Part shown: in pieces, positions 8,112-17,692 of the stretch
How the letters are laid out: every line of letters starts with the position of its first letter
Position numbering within the stretch: the stretch's first letter is position 1
Source of the DNA: Treponema sp.
GTDB taxonomy: Bacteria > Spirochaetota > Spirochaetia > Treponematales > Breznakiellaceae
Length of the DNA: 58,508 nucleotides
NCBI GenBank assembly: GCA_031278815.1
Contig: JAITJS010000143.1
Span: forward strand, 1-58,508
Direction of reading: 5' to 3'
Notes under the pieces: model-generated
Databases searched by the model: none
Seen by the model: the letters and a program-made list of their open reading frames with translations, nothing else
Told to the model about the DNA's origin: nothing
Made by a program: the position numbers and the translations under genes

Positions 8112-9905
8112 TTAGATCACCCCCTTTTCCTTGATCTTATTCCAGGTGTCCCGAAGCCCCACGGTCCGGTTAAACACGGGCTTTTTCGTTCCCCCTGCTT
8201 CCTGGGTATCCGGGTCCCGGACAAAGTAGCCCAGCCGCTCAAATTGGTAGCGGTCCCCTGCACGGGCATCCTGAAGACAGGACTCCCCATAGGCTAAAGG
8301 AATCACTTCCATGGACTGGGGGTTGAGCATATCCGTGAAAGCAGCCCCGGGAGGAACTTCCATGGGCCGCTCCACGGCAAAGAGATAGTCATAGAGGCGT
8401 ACCTCCAAGGGGATGGCATGGTTACAAGACAGCCAATGGATGGTGCTCTTTACTTTTCGGTTGTTCTGAGCATTCCCTCCCCGAGTTTCCGGGTCATAGG
8501 TACCCCGGACCTGTATAATCTTGCCGGTAAGCGGATCTGTATCAAAGCCCGTACAGGTAATGATGTAGCCGTAGCGTAGCCGCACCCGATTACCCGGATA
8601 GAGCCTGTAGTATTTAGGCGGAGGGACTTCCGCAAAGTCTTCTGCTTCGATCCACAGTTCCCGGGAAAAAGGTATCTGTCGGCTGCCTGCCCCAGGGTCT
8701 TCGGGGTTGTTCACCGCTTCCAGTGCCTCTTCCCTGCCGGGCTCCCAATTTTCGATGATGAGCTTCAAGGGTCTAAGGACTGCCATGACCCGGAGGGAAC
8801 GCTTGTTTAAGTCTTCCCGCAGGCAGTACTCCAAAAACGCGATGTCTACCATGCTGTCATTTTTGGCGATGCCGATCTGGGCAATGAAACTGCGAAGCGC
8901 CTCTGGGGTATAGCCCCGCCGCCGCAGTCCCGCAATGGTGGGCATCCGGGGATCATCCCAGCCTGCTACATACTTTTCCTGGACCAGCCTGAGGAGATAC
9001 CGTTTGGAGAGCACCGTATAGCTCAGGTTGAGCCGGGCAAACTCGATCTGCCGGGATGGAAAGACCTCGGCTTCCCGGATGAACCATTCATAGAGGGGCC
9101 GATGAATCTCGTATTCCAGAGAGCACAAGGAGTGGGTGATCCCCTCTTTGGCGTCTGAAAGGGGATGCTGGAAATCGTACATGGGGTAGATACACCAGGC
9201 GGTTCCGGTCCGGTAATGGGTATCCCGGCGGATCCGATACATTACCGGATCCCGCAGGAGTAGGTTAGGGCTGGCCATGTCGATCTTGGCCCTGAGGGTT
9301 TTTGCACCGTCCGGGAATTCCCCCTGCCGCATTCGGGCGAAGAGGTCCAGGTTCTCTTCCACGGTCCGATCCCGGTAGGGGCTGTTCCTGCCGGACAGCG
9401 TGTGGGTGATGGTTGTTTTATCTTCCACCGCGGTTCCCCGGTATTCGCTTATGGCCGCTTCCGAAAGGTCATCTACGTAAGCCTTACCCTTTTTAATGAT
9501 CTTCACCGCCAGCTTATAGAGGTAGTCATAGTAATCCGAAGCGTAATACTCCCGGTCTTCCCAATCAAAACCCAGCCATCGGACATCCCGCTTAATCGCC
9601 TCCACATAGGAGCTATCCTCTTTTTCCGGGTTGGTATCGTCAAAACGGAGGTTACACTTCCCTCCAAACTGTTCGGCCATGGAAAAGTCCACCATCAGAG
9701 CCTTGCAGTGGCCGATGTGGAGCCATCCGTTGGGTTCTGGAGGAAAGCGGGTATGCACGTAGGTAAAACGGCCGGTGTGCAGATCTTCAGCAATAAAGTC
9801 AGCGATGAAGTTCGCGGGCATGCTGCACGTAGGGTTTGCCGCCTCTTGAGCAGAGGCAGGAACAGCACGAGCACGGGAAACAATAGGGTCTTGAGTTTCG
9901 CCCAT
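8112..9905 (-). CDS. glnS: Glutaminyl-tRNA synthetase
   Basis: This 597-residue class I aminoacyl-tRNA synthetase charges tRNA-Gln. The HIGH-type motif reads [18 protein letters not shown] near residue 55 and the KMSKS-type motif VLSKRYL near 300. The anticodon-binding beta-barrel region follows ([22 protein letters not shown] onward). The start is supported by AAGGAGG just upstream of the ATG. A 40-residue N-terminal extension precedes the catalytic core. The gene ends convergently with the ethanolamine operon. Confidence 0.97.
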   Translation of the reverse strand: MGETQDPIVSRARAVPASAQEAANPTCSMPANFIADFIAEDLHTGRFTYVHTRFPPEPNGWLHIGHCKALMVDFSMAEQFGGKCNLRFDDTNPEKEDSSYVEAIKRDVRWLGFDWEDREYYASDYYDYLYKLAVKIIKKGKAYVDDLSEAAISEYRGTAVEDKTTITHTLSGRNSPYRDRTVEENLDLFARMRQGEFPDGAKTLRAKIDMASPNLLLRDPVMYRIRRDTHYRTGTAWCIYPMYDFQHPLSDAKEGITHSLCSLEYEIHRPLYEWFIREAEVFPSRQIEFARLNLSYTVLSKRYLLRLVQEKYVAGWDDPRMPTIAGLRRRGYTPEALRSFIAQIGIAKNDSMVDIAFLEYCLREDLNKRSLRVMAVLRPLKLIIENWEPGREEALEAVNNPEDPGAGSRQIPFSRELWIEAEDFAEVPPPKYYRLYPGNRVRLRYGYIITCTGFDTDPLTGKIIQVRGTYDPETRGGNAQNNRKVKSTIHWLSCNHAIPLEVRLYDYLFAVERPMEVPPGAAFTDMLNPQSMEVIPLAYGESCLQDARAGDRYQFERLGYFVRDPDTQEAGGTKKPVFNRTVGLRDTWNKIKEKGVI

Positions 9906-9938
9906 AGGGTCCTCCTTATGCGTTTCTGGGGAAAGAAC

Positions 9939-10550
9939 TTAAAAATTGGTTAAATAGCATAGGCCGATGAGGAGAATAGCTTTCAGACACTCAGGATCCA
10001 CCGGACGGTCCTGGTTGCGTCTTTGCAGGAGGCCAATCTGCTCACCATACCACCAAAAGAGCCCCATCTGGGTATCAATGCGAAAGGTATACTCGGTAAA
10101 GTCTTCTTTATGACTTTGGGCACCGAAGAACAGGTAGGCCAGTTCCTCCAGGATGCGACTGAAATCCGTCAGGGCTTCCTGGTACTGTCCTTGTTCTATG
10201 GCAGCAATAAAGGGAGGTATCCTGTCTTGTAGCCGTTCTTTGTAGCCTTCATCGGCTTTTTCGACCCAGGTCTTTTGAATCAAAAGGTCCAGATTATTCT
10301 GAAAATGAGTTAAGAAATGAGGTATCGCATAGTGCTCGTCTGCAGGGGGGGTATCGGCGTTGGTACCTTCCAAAAGGCGGGTATAATCCGCGGCGATCCC
10401 CAAAATACCGGCAAAAGTCTTGGCCGCTTGGATACTGGGTCCTCCCGGTGAGGGAAATCCTTCGCATGGAAAGAGCGCCTCTGCAATCTGCCGGTATTCT
10501 TCGGGAACTTTATGGATACGTGGAGAATTACTTACCATAGTAGTAACCAT
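9939..10550 (-). CDS. Hypothetical soluble protein upstream of glnS
   Basis: I do not recognise this protein of about 203 residues. It is helical and acidic, with no signal peptide or membrane segment when started at MVTTMVSNSP. Notable stretches are FGAQSHKEDFTEYTFRIDTQMGLFWWYGEQIGLLQ and DPECLKAILLIGLCYLTNF at the end. Starts at 10652, 10550 and 10538 are possible. None has a strong ribosome site, and the residues before 10550 look less like protein. It lies 33 bases upstream of glnS on the same strand, so the two are probably co-transcribed. Confidence 0.6.
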   Translation of the reverse strand: MVTTMVSNSPRIHKVPEEYRQIAEALFPCEGFPSPGGPSIQAAKTFAGILGIAADYTRLLEGTNADTPPADEHYAIPHFLTHFQNNLDLLIQKTWVEKADEGYKERLQDRIPPFIAAIEQGQYQEALTDFSRILEELAYLFFGAQSHKEDFTEYTFRIDTQMGLFWWYGEQIGLLQRRNQDRPVDPECLKAILLIGLCYLTNF

Positions 10551-10709
10551 GCTGAGAAAAGCAAAAATTGTCAACCGAGCCGCAGAGGGTTTAACCGGCG
10601 ATCTGCGGGGTTTAAGAGGGTCAGGAGACGTTCTTTTGGAGGGCTGATGCAAGAAACTGCGGGGTTGCCCTATATTTTTCTGGTGTTTTAGGATACAAGA
10701 ATACCTACT

Positions 10710-11426
10710 ATGAAAACAAACCCTACTACCCCTCCTTGGGATCCCGTGGTTGCCGCCTTGGAAGCATGGCGGAAGGCGCTTCGGGAAGAGCCGGGCCTGG
10801 GGGAAACCCCGGAAGGCCCTGAGTCAGAAGAACCCGCAGTCAGCACCGTGGCAGAACAGTACAAGCGGGACCCCTGGGCGATCCTGGTTTCCACTATCAT
10901 CAGCCTTCGTACCAAGGATGCCGTAACCCTAACCGTGTCCCAGGCTCTCTTGCAGAAAGCCCCCAATCCGGCAAGCCTGGCGGCCCTGTCCGAGGAAGCC
11001 CTGGCCCGTCTCCTATATCCTGCAGGGTTCTACCGGACTAAGGCAGGGAATCTGAAAAAAATCGCCACCATCCTCATGGAAAAGTACCACCATCAGGTAC
11101 CGGCAACGATGGAGGAGCTCTTGGCCCTCCCGGGAGTGGGGAGAAAGACCGCGAATCTAGTCTTGACCGAAGCCTTTGACTTAGATGGGATCTGTGTAGA
11201 TATCCATGTACACCGGATCAGTAACCGCCTTGGCTGGGTTTCCTCTGCCAATCCAGAGCAGACCGAAGCCGCCCTCAGAGCGGTCCTGCCTCGGCAGTAT
11301 TGGAAAGGTATCAATTCCTTGCTGGTGCTCTATGGCCAGCGCATTTGTCGGCCCGTAAGCCCCTTCTGTTCCCGTTGTGTGATCCACTCCTATTGTGAAC
11401 GCCGGGGAGTAGCTCGATCCCGCTAA
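10710..11426 (+). CDS. nth: Endonuclease III (DNA glycosylase/AP lyase)
   Basis: This 238-residue base-excision repair enzyme removes oxidised pyrimidines. The helix-hairpin-helix LLALPGVGRKTANLVL is followed by the catalytic aspartate region VDIHVHRISNRLG. The [4Fe-4S] loop CRPVSPFCSRCVIHSYC has the standard spacing (C-x6-C-x2-C-x5-C). It is about 25 residues longer than the E. coli enzyme at the N-terminus, where the sequence is proline and glutamate rich. Its stop codon overlaps that of the convergent SfsA gene by a few bases. Confidence 0.95.
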   Translation: MKTNPTTPPWDPVVAALEAWRKALREEPGLGETPEGPESEEPAVSTVAEQYKRDPWAILVSTIISLRTKDAVTLTVSQALLQKAPNPASLAALSEEALARLLYPAGFYRTKAGNLKKIATILMEKYHHQVPATMEELLALPGVGRKTANLVLTEAFDLDGICVDIHVHRISNRLGWVSSANPEQTEAALRAVLPRQYWKGINSLLVLYGQRICRPVSPFCSRCVIHSYCERRGVARSR

Positions 11427-12685
11427 GGGCTAGACTCCTCCCCGGTTGTGGGGGAAAAGTGGGCTCTATACCGGAGAAACAGCTCCACAAAGGCCCGGTT
11501 TCCCATAGGGGGGTGGGCAAAATAAAAGAGATGGCTTTTGCAGGAGCAGTCAGAACAGCCGAAGTCGATGATTGGCTTTCCCCCGATGCCCTGGAGGTCG
11601 TGAGCGAGCTCACATTCCCGGTTCTGGTACGACAGAATGGGTAGGGCTTTGATCGTCTTGGTATGAGGGGTGAGGTAATCAATATGCCAGTGCCGGTGTT
11701 TCCTGATTTTTCGCAGATGCCGGTTGACCCGGTGGGAGAGGTTTCTTTGTGCAGACCCGGTATACACGTACCAGCCTGGGGCAAAGGTACAAGCCTCCAA
11801 GGACCCGACCTGAAGGCACTGTTCCTCAGGCACTTCCAGGAGTATCAGGTAGTTCCCCCGGTTGCTTTCCGCCAATGGGCCATGACGGAGATCCACCGGC
11901 ACATAGGGAGCGACCAACCGGGCTTCCCCTTGAGGATTACAACGAAGCAGACTGGCATGAATCAGGACCTTACCGGCCTCAGGGCGTACGAGCCCTGAAT
12001 TATCCTGGTCTGGGGGACTTGCGACCAGGCCATACCGACTAAGCCCTGCGGCAAAGCGGGGATCCGTGTGTAGGTTCGGGATAAACACCTGGGGATGGCC
12101 ATGAACAATGACAAAAAGTACATGCCCCCTAAACCCCTGATGGGTAAGGGCTGCCAGTTCTTCCAGGTGCTTCAAAGCCCGGGTGCTGGGGGCATCGGGA
12201 AACATAGCCACCCGGTTTTCTACCAGAGAACAGGCCTTCACCTCAATCAGGTGGGGTCGGTTCTCTGCATCCAGCCCCATGAAGTCAAACCGGGAGGAAC
12301 CGACCGTATACTCCCCATGCAGTTCTGTGAGACCGGGGATGATTTTTTTCAGGATCAGCCCTTTCGCTGCACCATTGGCCCGGGCCGCAAACAGCGGGGC
12401 CACCCGATTTCGGTGATACACCCCGCCGATGGTCCAGTTGGTCTTGGGCGGGGAACCGGTTTTTGCTGAAGGGGCTTTCCCTCGTTTTTCCAGGATCATC
12501 CGTACCCCCGGAAAGAGGAATTCTATGAGCCGTCCTGGATTGGGGCAGTGACAGGCCAGTTCCTCGGCCCCATCCTGGACGATGATGAGGAAGCGGTTGG
12601 GCCGCCTCAGAAAGATCCCTTCCCGGTCATTGGTAAAAAGCCGTACTCGGTCCTTCCCTGGGGATAGATCCGTGTGGGTACCCAT
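11423..12685 (-). CDS. sfsA: SfsA-DUF123 fusion protein
   Basis: This 420-residue protein fuses two domains normally found apart. Residues 1-245 are SfsA (sugar fermentation stimulation protein family, nuclease-like): CHCPNPGRLIEFLFPG, then the active-site-like stretch SRFDFMGLDAENRPHLIEVKACSL and MFPDAPSTRALKHLEEL. Residues 285-405 are DUF123, a GIY-YIG-related domain: GNYLILLEVPEEQCLQVG, GWYVYTGSAQRNLSHRVNRHLRK, HWHIDYLT, and a cysteine pair near FGCSDCSCKSHLFYF. The combination suggests a DNA-processing role. It directly abuts the upstream transporter gene (its ATG begins where that stop ends), so translation is probably coupled. Confidence 0.9.
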   Translation of the reverse strand: MGTHTDLSPGKDRVRLFTNDREGIFLRRPNRFLIIVQDGAEELACHCPNPGRLIEFLFPGVRMILEKRGKAPSAKTGSPPKTNWTIGGVYHRNRVAPLFAARANGAAKGLILKKIIPGLTELHGEYTVGSSRFDFMGLDAENRPHLIEVKACSLVENRVAMFPDAPSTRALKHLEELAALTHQGFRGHVLFVIVHGHPQVFIPNLHTDPRFAAGLSRYGLVASPPDQDNSGLVRPEAGKVLIHASLLRCNPQGEARLVAPYVPVDLRHGPLAESNRGNYLILLEVPEEQCLQVGSLEACTFAPGWYVYTGSAQRNLSHRVNRHLRKIRKHRHWHIDYLTPHTKTIKALPILSYQNRECELAHDLQGIGGKPIIDFGCSDCSCKSHLFYFAHPPMGNRAFVELFLRYRAHFSPTTGEESSP

Positions 12686-13609
12686 CTAGGAAGCCTGAGC
12701 ACGCCTGGTGATGAGTTCCCACTGAGTGGCGACCATGCCGCAGAACATGCAGATGAAACCCAGGATGGTCCAGGAACCCAAGGGTTCGGCCAGGATGAGG
12801 CAGCCCCCTAGGGCGGCAAAGACCCCTTCCAGGCAGAGGATGATCGTGGCATGGGCAGGAGGGGCATCCTGCTGGGCTACCACCTGGAGGGTATAGGCGA
12901 TGCCCACGGACCCTAAGCCGCTGTAGAGGATGGGAACCAGTCCCTGCACCGCTATACCCCAGGAGAAGGATTCGGTACCCAAGCAGGCGAGAGCCGAGGA
13001 ACATATACCGCACCAGGCAAACTGTCCGGCGGAAAGGATGAGGGGATCCACTTTTTGTACCAGCCGGTCAATCAAAAGGACATGGAAGGCCCAAAAAATG
13101 GCCCCCACTGCGGTAATCCCGTCCCCAAAATTGATGGTGTTCATATTCCCCTCAGTACTGAGGAAAAAAAGTCCCGTGAGGGTCCATACCGCGCCGATCC
13201 AGGTAGCCAGTCCGGTTTTTCTTTTCAGGGCAATACCGAATAGGGGGACCAGTACCACATACAGCCCGGTAATAAACCCGGAATGCCCCGCGGTGGTGTA
13301 GATAATCCCTATTTGCTGCAGGGAAGCGGCGATACAAAGACAGGTTCCTGCCAGCATCGAAGGGCCTATCCAAGCCCGTTTTTCCGACCCTATTCGAGTT
13401 AGCATGGATGCCGGTTTATCGGATTGATGGGTGAGGTTTCTTACGATAATGAGGGGAAGAAGAGAAAAGCTCCCCAGGATAAAGCGTATCCCGTTAAAGG
13501 TAAAAGGTCCTACATAGTCCATACCGGTTCGCTGTGCGACAAAAGCAACCCCCCAGATACCAGAGGTCAGCAACAAGAGCCCATCCGCTCGGATCGCCCG
13601 TTTATTCAT
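12686..13609 (-). CDS. EamA/DMT-superfamily transporter
   Basis: This 307-residue membrane protein has ten predicted helices in two EamA repeats. It starts MNKRAIRADGLLLLTSGIWGVAFVAQ, with FTFNGIRFILGS in the first repeat and GDGITAVGAIFWAFHVLLID in the second. The family exports or takes up drugs, amino acids or other metabolites; the substrate cannot be read from sequence. The ATG at 13609 is chosen because the upstream residues (MPLWYHGG) do not match the family. It is transcribed into the sfsA fusion gene with no gap. Confidence 0.88.
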   Translation of the reverse strand: MNKRAIRADGLLLLTSGIWGVAFVAQRTGMDYVGPFTFNGIRFILGSFSLLPLIIVRNLTHQSDKPASMLTRIGSEKRAWIGPSMLAGTCLCIAASLQQIGIIYTTAGHSGFITGLYVVLVPLFGIALKRKTGLATWIGAVWTLTGLFFLSTEGNMNTINFGDGITAVGAIFWAFHVLLIDRLVQKVDPLILSAGQFAWCGICSSALACLGTESFSWGIAVQGLVPILYSGLGSVGIAYTLQVVAQQDAPPAHATIILCLEGVFAALGGCLILAEPLGSWTILGFICMFCGMVATQWELITRRAQAS

Positions 13610-13822
13610 GCCCCCATGATACCATAGAGGCAAGATATGGGGAAAGAGGGAGTCGGATGAGTTCCCCCCTGGAGCTAAGGGAGTTCCACGGTAACTACCT
13701 GGTCTCCTGAAGAACCCTTACCCACGATCCATAGGATCGAGCCCCCGGGGCCAAGTCCAAGGAAGTCCGTCAGTATCGGGTAGAACTGGTGCGGTGCAGG
13801 CGTTGTTTATTGCGAAAGGGCT

Positions 13823-13844
13823 TACTATACTCAAGGGTATAGTA
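13823..13844. promoter_or_regulatory. Inverted repeat upstream of the phosphohexomutase gene
   Basis: TACTATAC and its exact reverse complement GTATAGTA flank six bases, 20 bases before the start codon at 13865. The position between the transcription and translation starts suits an operator or a 5' leader hairpin. The rest of 13610-13822 contains nothing I can name. Confidence 0.4.
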
Positions 13845-13864
13845 CAACACGGAGGCCTTTATTT

Positions 13865-15631
13865 ATGAATAAAGAAAGCATCCTCGCCCAGGCGAAGGAT
13901 TATATACAGCAAGAGCAGGATGAGCATTTCAAGACTGAGGTGGAACAACTCCTGGGGGCAGAAGATTGGAAGGAACTGGAAGACCGGTTCTTCAGGAACT
14001 TGGAGTTCGGTACCGGCGGACTGCGAGGGGTCATTGGGGGCGGGTATAATCGCATGAATACCCTGGTGGTGAAAAGGGCTACCCAGGGTCTTGCCTCCTA
14101 TGTACAGAAGGCCTTTCCCGATAAGGCCGCTACCGGCACCCTTGCTGCAGCCATTGCCTTTGATAGCCGTCATTATTCGGCGGAGTTTGCCGAAGCCGCA
14201 GCCTTGATATTTGCGGCTAACCACATCAAAGCATACCTCTTCTCATCCCTACGCCCCACCCCGGAGCTTTCTTTTGCCATACGGCACTTGGGCTGTGATA
14301 CCGGTATCGTGATTACTGCCAGCCACAATCCAGCGCAATACAACGGGTATAAGGCATACTGGAATGATGGTTCTCAAGTCATAGCCCCCCACGATACAGG
14401 CATCATTGCAGAGGTAAACCAGGTTACCGTTATCAAGGAAATGGGTAAAACCGAGGCCCTGACTCAGGGGCTTTTACAGATAATTGATACAGAGATTGAT
14501 GAACCGTATCAGGCCATGGTACAGAGCCACCTCTTGAGGCCGGCACTTATCAAGGAAAAGGCCGCACAAGTCAAGGTCGTCTATACCCCCCTGCATGGTA
14601 CCGGAGCTATGCATGTGGAGTCGGTTTTGGGTACCTTGGGTCTCCAGGTCATCACCGTACCGGAACAGCGGGAAGGAAACGGGGATTTCCCCACCGTGGC
14701 TTTTCCCAATCCCGAAGAAGCTCCTGCGCTGGAATTAGCCTTAAAGCTGGGGAAACAGATGGGTGCGGATGTGGTCATGGCAACGGATCCAGATGCCGAT
14801 CGTTTAGGGATCGCGGTACCGAATCGTACCGGCGACTTTACCCTGGTTACGGGGAATCAGCTGGGAACTCTCTTGGCAGACTACCTCTTTCTTTCCTTAA
14901 AAGAGACCGGGAAAATGCCCGCCAAAGCTGCGATGATCAATTCCATAGTTACTACGGGGATGCAGCAACGAGTGGCTGCATCCTATGGGGCAGTATGTAT
15001 CGAATGTCTCACGGGTTTTAAATGGATAGCCGAGGTGTGGCGAAAAAGTGAAGCTGCCGGTACGCCTACCGTGATTTTCGGTACTGAAGAGAGCTATGGG
15101 TATTTGGTGGAACCAGAAGTCCGGGATAAGGACGGGGTTTCCGCGGCGGCTATGACCGCGGAGATGACTCTGTACTGGCAGAGTCAAGGAAAGAGCCTCC
15201 TGGACCGACTGGATGAACTGTATCAGGCACACGGCTACTGGCAGGAACTGGGCATATCCAAATACTTCCAGGGTTCTGAAGGCCCTGCCATCATGCAGGG
15301 CATTATGGAGTCATACCGGAAGCAAGCCCCGACCGTGTTGGGGGGTATTGAGGTGGAGAAGGTCCGGGATATCCAGGAATTGGTGTGGAAGTACCCGGCC
15401 CAGCCGGATCGCCGGGACCCGGTGGACCTTCCCCAAAGTGATGTCTTGCAGTTCTACCTGAAGGATGGAACCGTGGTGAGCGCCCGTCCCAGCGGTACAG
15501 AGCCGAAGATCAAGTTTTATGCTACTTGTTGTACCGAAGTTGGCAACGATGGTATTCTCGCGGCCAAGACAGAGGCTGCCCGGAAACTGGAGGCCATCAA
15601 GCAGGACATACTCAAGGTCATAGGGAACTGA
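13865..15631 (+). CDS. Phosphoglucomutase/phosphomannomutase
   Basis: This 588-residue alpha-D-phosphohexomutase interconverts hexose 1- and 6-phosphates. Key motifs are the catalytic phosphoserine loop VITASHNPAQYNGYK near residue 145, the metal loop ATDPDADRLG near 305, the sugar-specificity loop FGTEESYGY near 405 and the phosphate-binding loop ARPSGTEPKIKFY near 540. The length matches the large PgcA/Pgm2-type subfamily. AGG sits before the ATG. The gene ends convergently with the beta-propeller gene 22 bases away. Confidence 0.95.
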   Translation: MNKESILAQAKDYIQQEQDEHFKTEVEQLLGAEDWKELEDRFFRNLEFGTGGLRGVIGGGYNRMNTLVVKRATQGLASYVQKAFPDKAATGTLAAAIAFDSRHYSAEFAEAAALIFAANHIKAYLFSSLRPTPELSFAIRHLGCDTGIVITASHNPAQYNGYKAYWNDGSQVIAPHDTGIIAEVNQVTVIKEMGKTEALTQGLLQIIDTEIDEPYQAMVQSHLLRPALIKEKAAQVKVVYTPLHGTGAMHVESVLGTLGLQVITVPEQREGNGDFPTVAFPNPEEAPALELALKLGKQMGADVVMATDPDADRLGIAVPNRTGDFTLVTGNQLGTLLADYLFLSLKETGKMPAKAAMINSIVTTGMQQRVAASYGAVCIECLTGFKWIAEVWRKSEAAGTPTVIFGTEESYGYLVEPEVRDKDGVSAAAMTAEMTLYWQSQGKSLLDRLDELYQAHGYWQELGISKYFQGSEGPAIMQGIMESYRKQAPTVLGGIEVEKVRDIQELVWKYPAQPDRRDPVDLPQSDVLQFYLKDGTVVSARPSGTEPKIKFYATCCTEVGNDGILAAKTEAARKLEAIKQDILKVIGN

Positions 15632-15653
15632 AAGATTGCCCTTCCGAATAAGC

Positions 15654-17669
15654 CTATGCCCGCTTAAGCCCTCCGCGAATGAGGGGGGCTCCTCCTGGTG
15701 TTTCGAGGATCCATTCATGTTCATACAAGTGAAAGAGCGCAAGGAGGATTCCCGATGCCGGATCGTACCAAGCGATAGTACCCTCGGTATCCAGGACGAT
15801 ACAATAGTGGCCTCCGTCAATAAGACGCACAGGCAGCCCTGGACTGCGGTTAAACCGCGTCGTATCCCTTGAACCATAGCGGATAACCCCGTCCCCTCCC
15901 AGGGTTGATGCCAGGATTCCCCGGGATTCGGTGATACTGAAACCCGTGTCTTCTCCGGAATATACTGCCAACTGGGTTGAACGGGAAGGGTCTGCCAGGG
16001 AGAGCTTCGTGATAGCGGTGAACAGGCGTGCTCCCTGAGACGAGACGGTAACCCCATAGGGGATGCCACTGGCCCCGCAGTACACCCGTGCTCCCACTGA
16101 AGCAGGAACCGCAAGGGGGAGGGTTTCTCCGGTGCTGCTATTCACGATGAGGAACGGCGTGTTCCCAGAAACCACACTTTGTCCGATGAGGATATTCCCA
16201 TCTTTAAGCAAGGTAGCATCCAGAGAAGCCACGGATGAAAAAGAAAACAGCCGCGTTCCGGTGTTTACCGAAAGAACCGTAATATTCCCTGCAGCATCAA
16301 GAAAGAGCGCCCGTTCTCCCCGAAGCACGGCAGAACGAAGGGGAAAGCGCAAGGACAATTGGTCCAAAACCAAGGTTTTTCCTTCAGGGACCGAAGCAGC
16401 ATCGGTCCCCAGGGTCCTGATTATGGGGACCGAACCTGTCGGGGTTTCCTGCCAGAGTAACAAGCCATCAATACCCTTTTCCCCTGCCTCAGGATCCGAG
16501 GCCAGTCGAGTGTAGCTACTTGATTCCAAGGGGATGAGGGTCGTATCCTTCAGTTGGGTATAATCCAAAGGTATAAACCCTAAAGCCTGCTCTTTAGTGA
16601 GAAAAGCCAAAGAGGAGGCTACGGCAGTGGCTTCGATTATGGATTCCTGATTTCGCACCGTCATCATGGCCACGGTTCCATCTTGCTTACCGATCCATAC
16701 TCCCCCATCAATAGTAGCCAAGACCAGGGCATCAGCCGTACTCACTACACTCATCAGTTCCGGCAGCTGGGGGGGCACGAGCCATTGGTTTTTAATCTCC
16801 AGTCTGCCGGTGGTAGTAATGGCAAAATGGTACAGCCATGATGCACCGGGACCTGTGGCCAGACACATAAATTCAGGGACTTCCGCTCCGAGCGCGAACA
16901 CCTTCCCTTGGGAAATGCTCCGCTCCCGAGCTATGGTGGTACCTGAGACCGCATCCAGAATCACCAGGCCCCCTCCATCTATGCCCCCAATAAAACGGTT
17001 ATTACCAAATAAAAGAGGCGTCCGTATATGAGCCGGTACGGTAAAATGCCGGATCTCCTTTCCCAATTCCAGATCCCAATAGGCGAGGACCCCTGCAAAG
17101 GCATAACCAACCATGGTCCGTTCCGACTTGCCCGTAGCGGCAAAACTTAAGATACCGGTCCTATCCGGGGCTTCCAGGAGCTCTCCGGTTTCCGCATGCA
17201 CAAACTGGAGCTCTGGAGCACCCTGTTGGACCAGGATCAAAAAAGTACCCCCTCCTGAATAGGTGATATAGGAGATAGGGTACCCAAAATCTCGGGTAAA
17301 AAGCCTTTGTTTAGACTCATAATCCCAGACACTAAGACGGTAATCAATACCATCCCTTTCTATCAGGCTGACCTGGGATTTACCGGGACGCAAAACCATG
17401 TCCGCAATGGCATAGGGGCTTACTTGAAAACGTTCCTTTGCAACAGCCTCGCCGAGATCCCAGATTCCCAAAAATCCGTCATCCCCAGCACTCAGAAGCT
17501 GCCCCTGCTCATCATAGATCAGGGCATGCACTGCTCCTTGGTGCCCCCCCCGAGGAAGCAGCACTTCTTTGGCTGCAAGGGGGGGAGTTTGAGCGGATAA
17601 ACAGGATACCGCCAGCAAGCTACTTAAAAAGCTCAGTCCGCAGATAAGAATGCCCTTATTATAACCCAT
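15654..17669 (-). CDS. WD40-like beta-propeller protein, probably exported
   Basis: This 671-residue protein begins with a signal peptide (GILICGLSFLSSLLAVSCLSAQ), possibly a lipoprotein signal at the cysteine. Repeats typical of beta-propellers follow, for example GGHQGAVHALIYDEQGQLLSAGDDGFLGIWDL, VWDYESKQRLFTRDFGYPISYITYSGGG and LAYWDLELGKEIRHFTV. Later blades are more divergent. No catalytic motif is visible; a periplasmic scaffold is a reasonable guess. It lies just downstream of rseP on the same strand with a gap of 23 bases, so it may share that transcript. Confidence 0.75.
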   Translation of the reverse strand: MGYNKGILICGLSFLSSLLAVSCLSAQTPPLAAKEVLLPRGGHQGAVHALIYDEQGQLLSAGDDGFLGIWDLGEAVAKERFQVSPYAIADMVLRPGKSQVSLIERDGIDYRLSVWDYESKQRLFTRDFGYPISYITYSGGGTFLILVQQGAPELQFVHAETGELLEAPDRTGILSFAATGKSERTMVGYAFAGVLAYWDLELGKEIRHFTVPAHIRTPLLFGNNRFIGGIDGGGLVILDAVSGTTIARERSISQGKVFALGAEVPEFMCLATGPGASWLYHFAITTTGRLEIKNQWLVPPQLPELMSVVSTADALVLATIDGGVWIGKQDGTVAMMTVRNQESIIEATAVASSLAFLTKEQALGFIPLDYTQLKDTTLIPLESSSYTRLASDPEAGEKGIDGLLLWQETPTGSVPIIRTLGTDAASVPEGKTLVLDQLSLRFPLRSAVLRGERALFLDAAGNITVLSVNTGTRLFSFSSVASLDATLLKDGNILIGQSVVSGNTPFLIVNSSTGETLPLAVPASVGARVYCGASGIPYGVTVSSQGARLFTAITKLSLADPSRSTQLAVYSGEDTGFSITESRGILASTLGGDGVIRYGSRDTTRFNRSPGLPVRLIDGGHYCIVLDTEGTIAWYDPASGILLALFHLYEHEWILETPGGAPLIRGGLKRA

Positions 17670-17692
17670 AGCTTTCCTAGACTGCCCATTCG

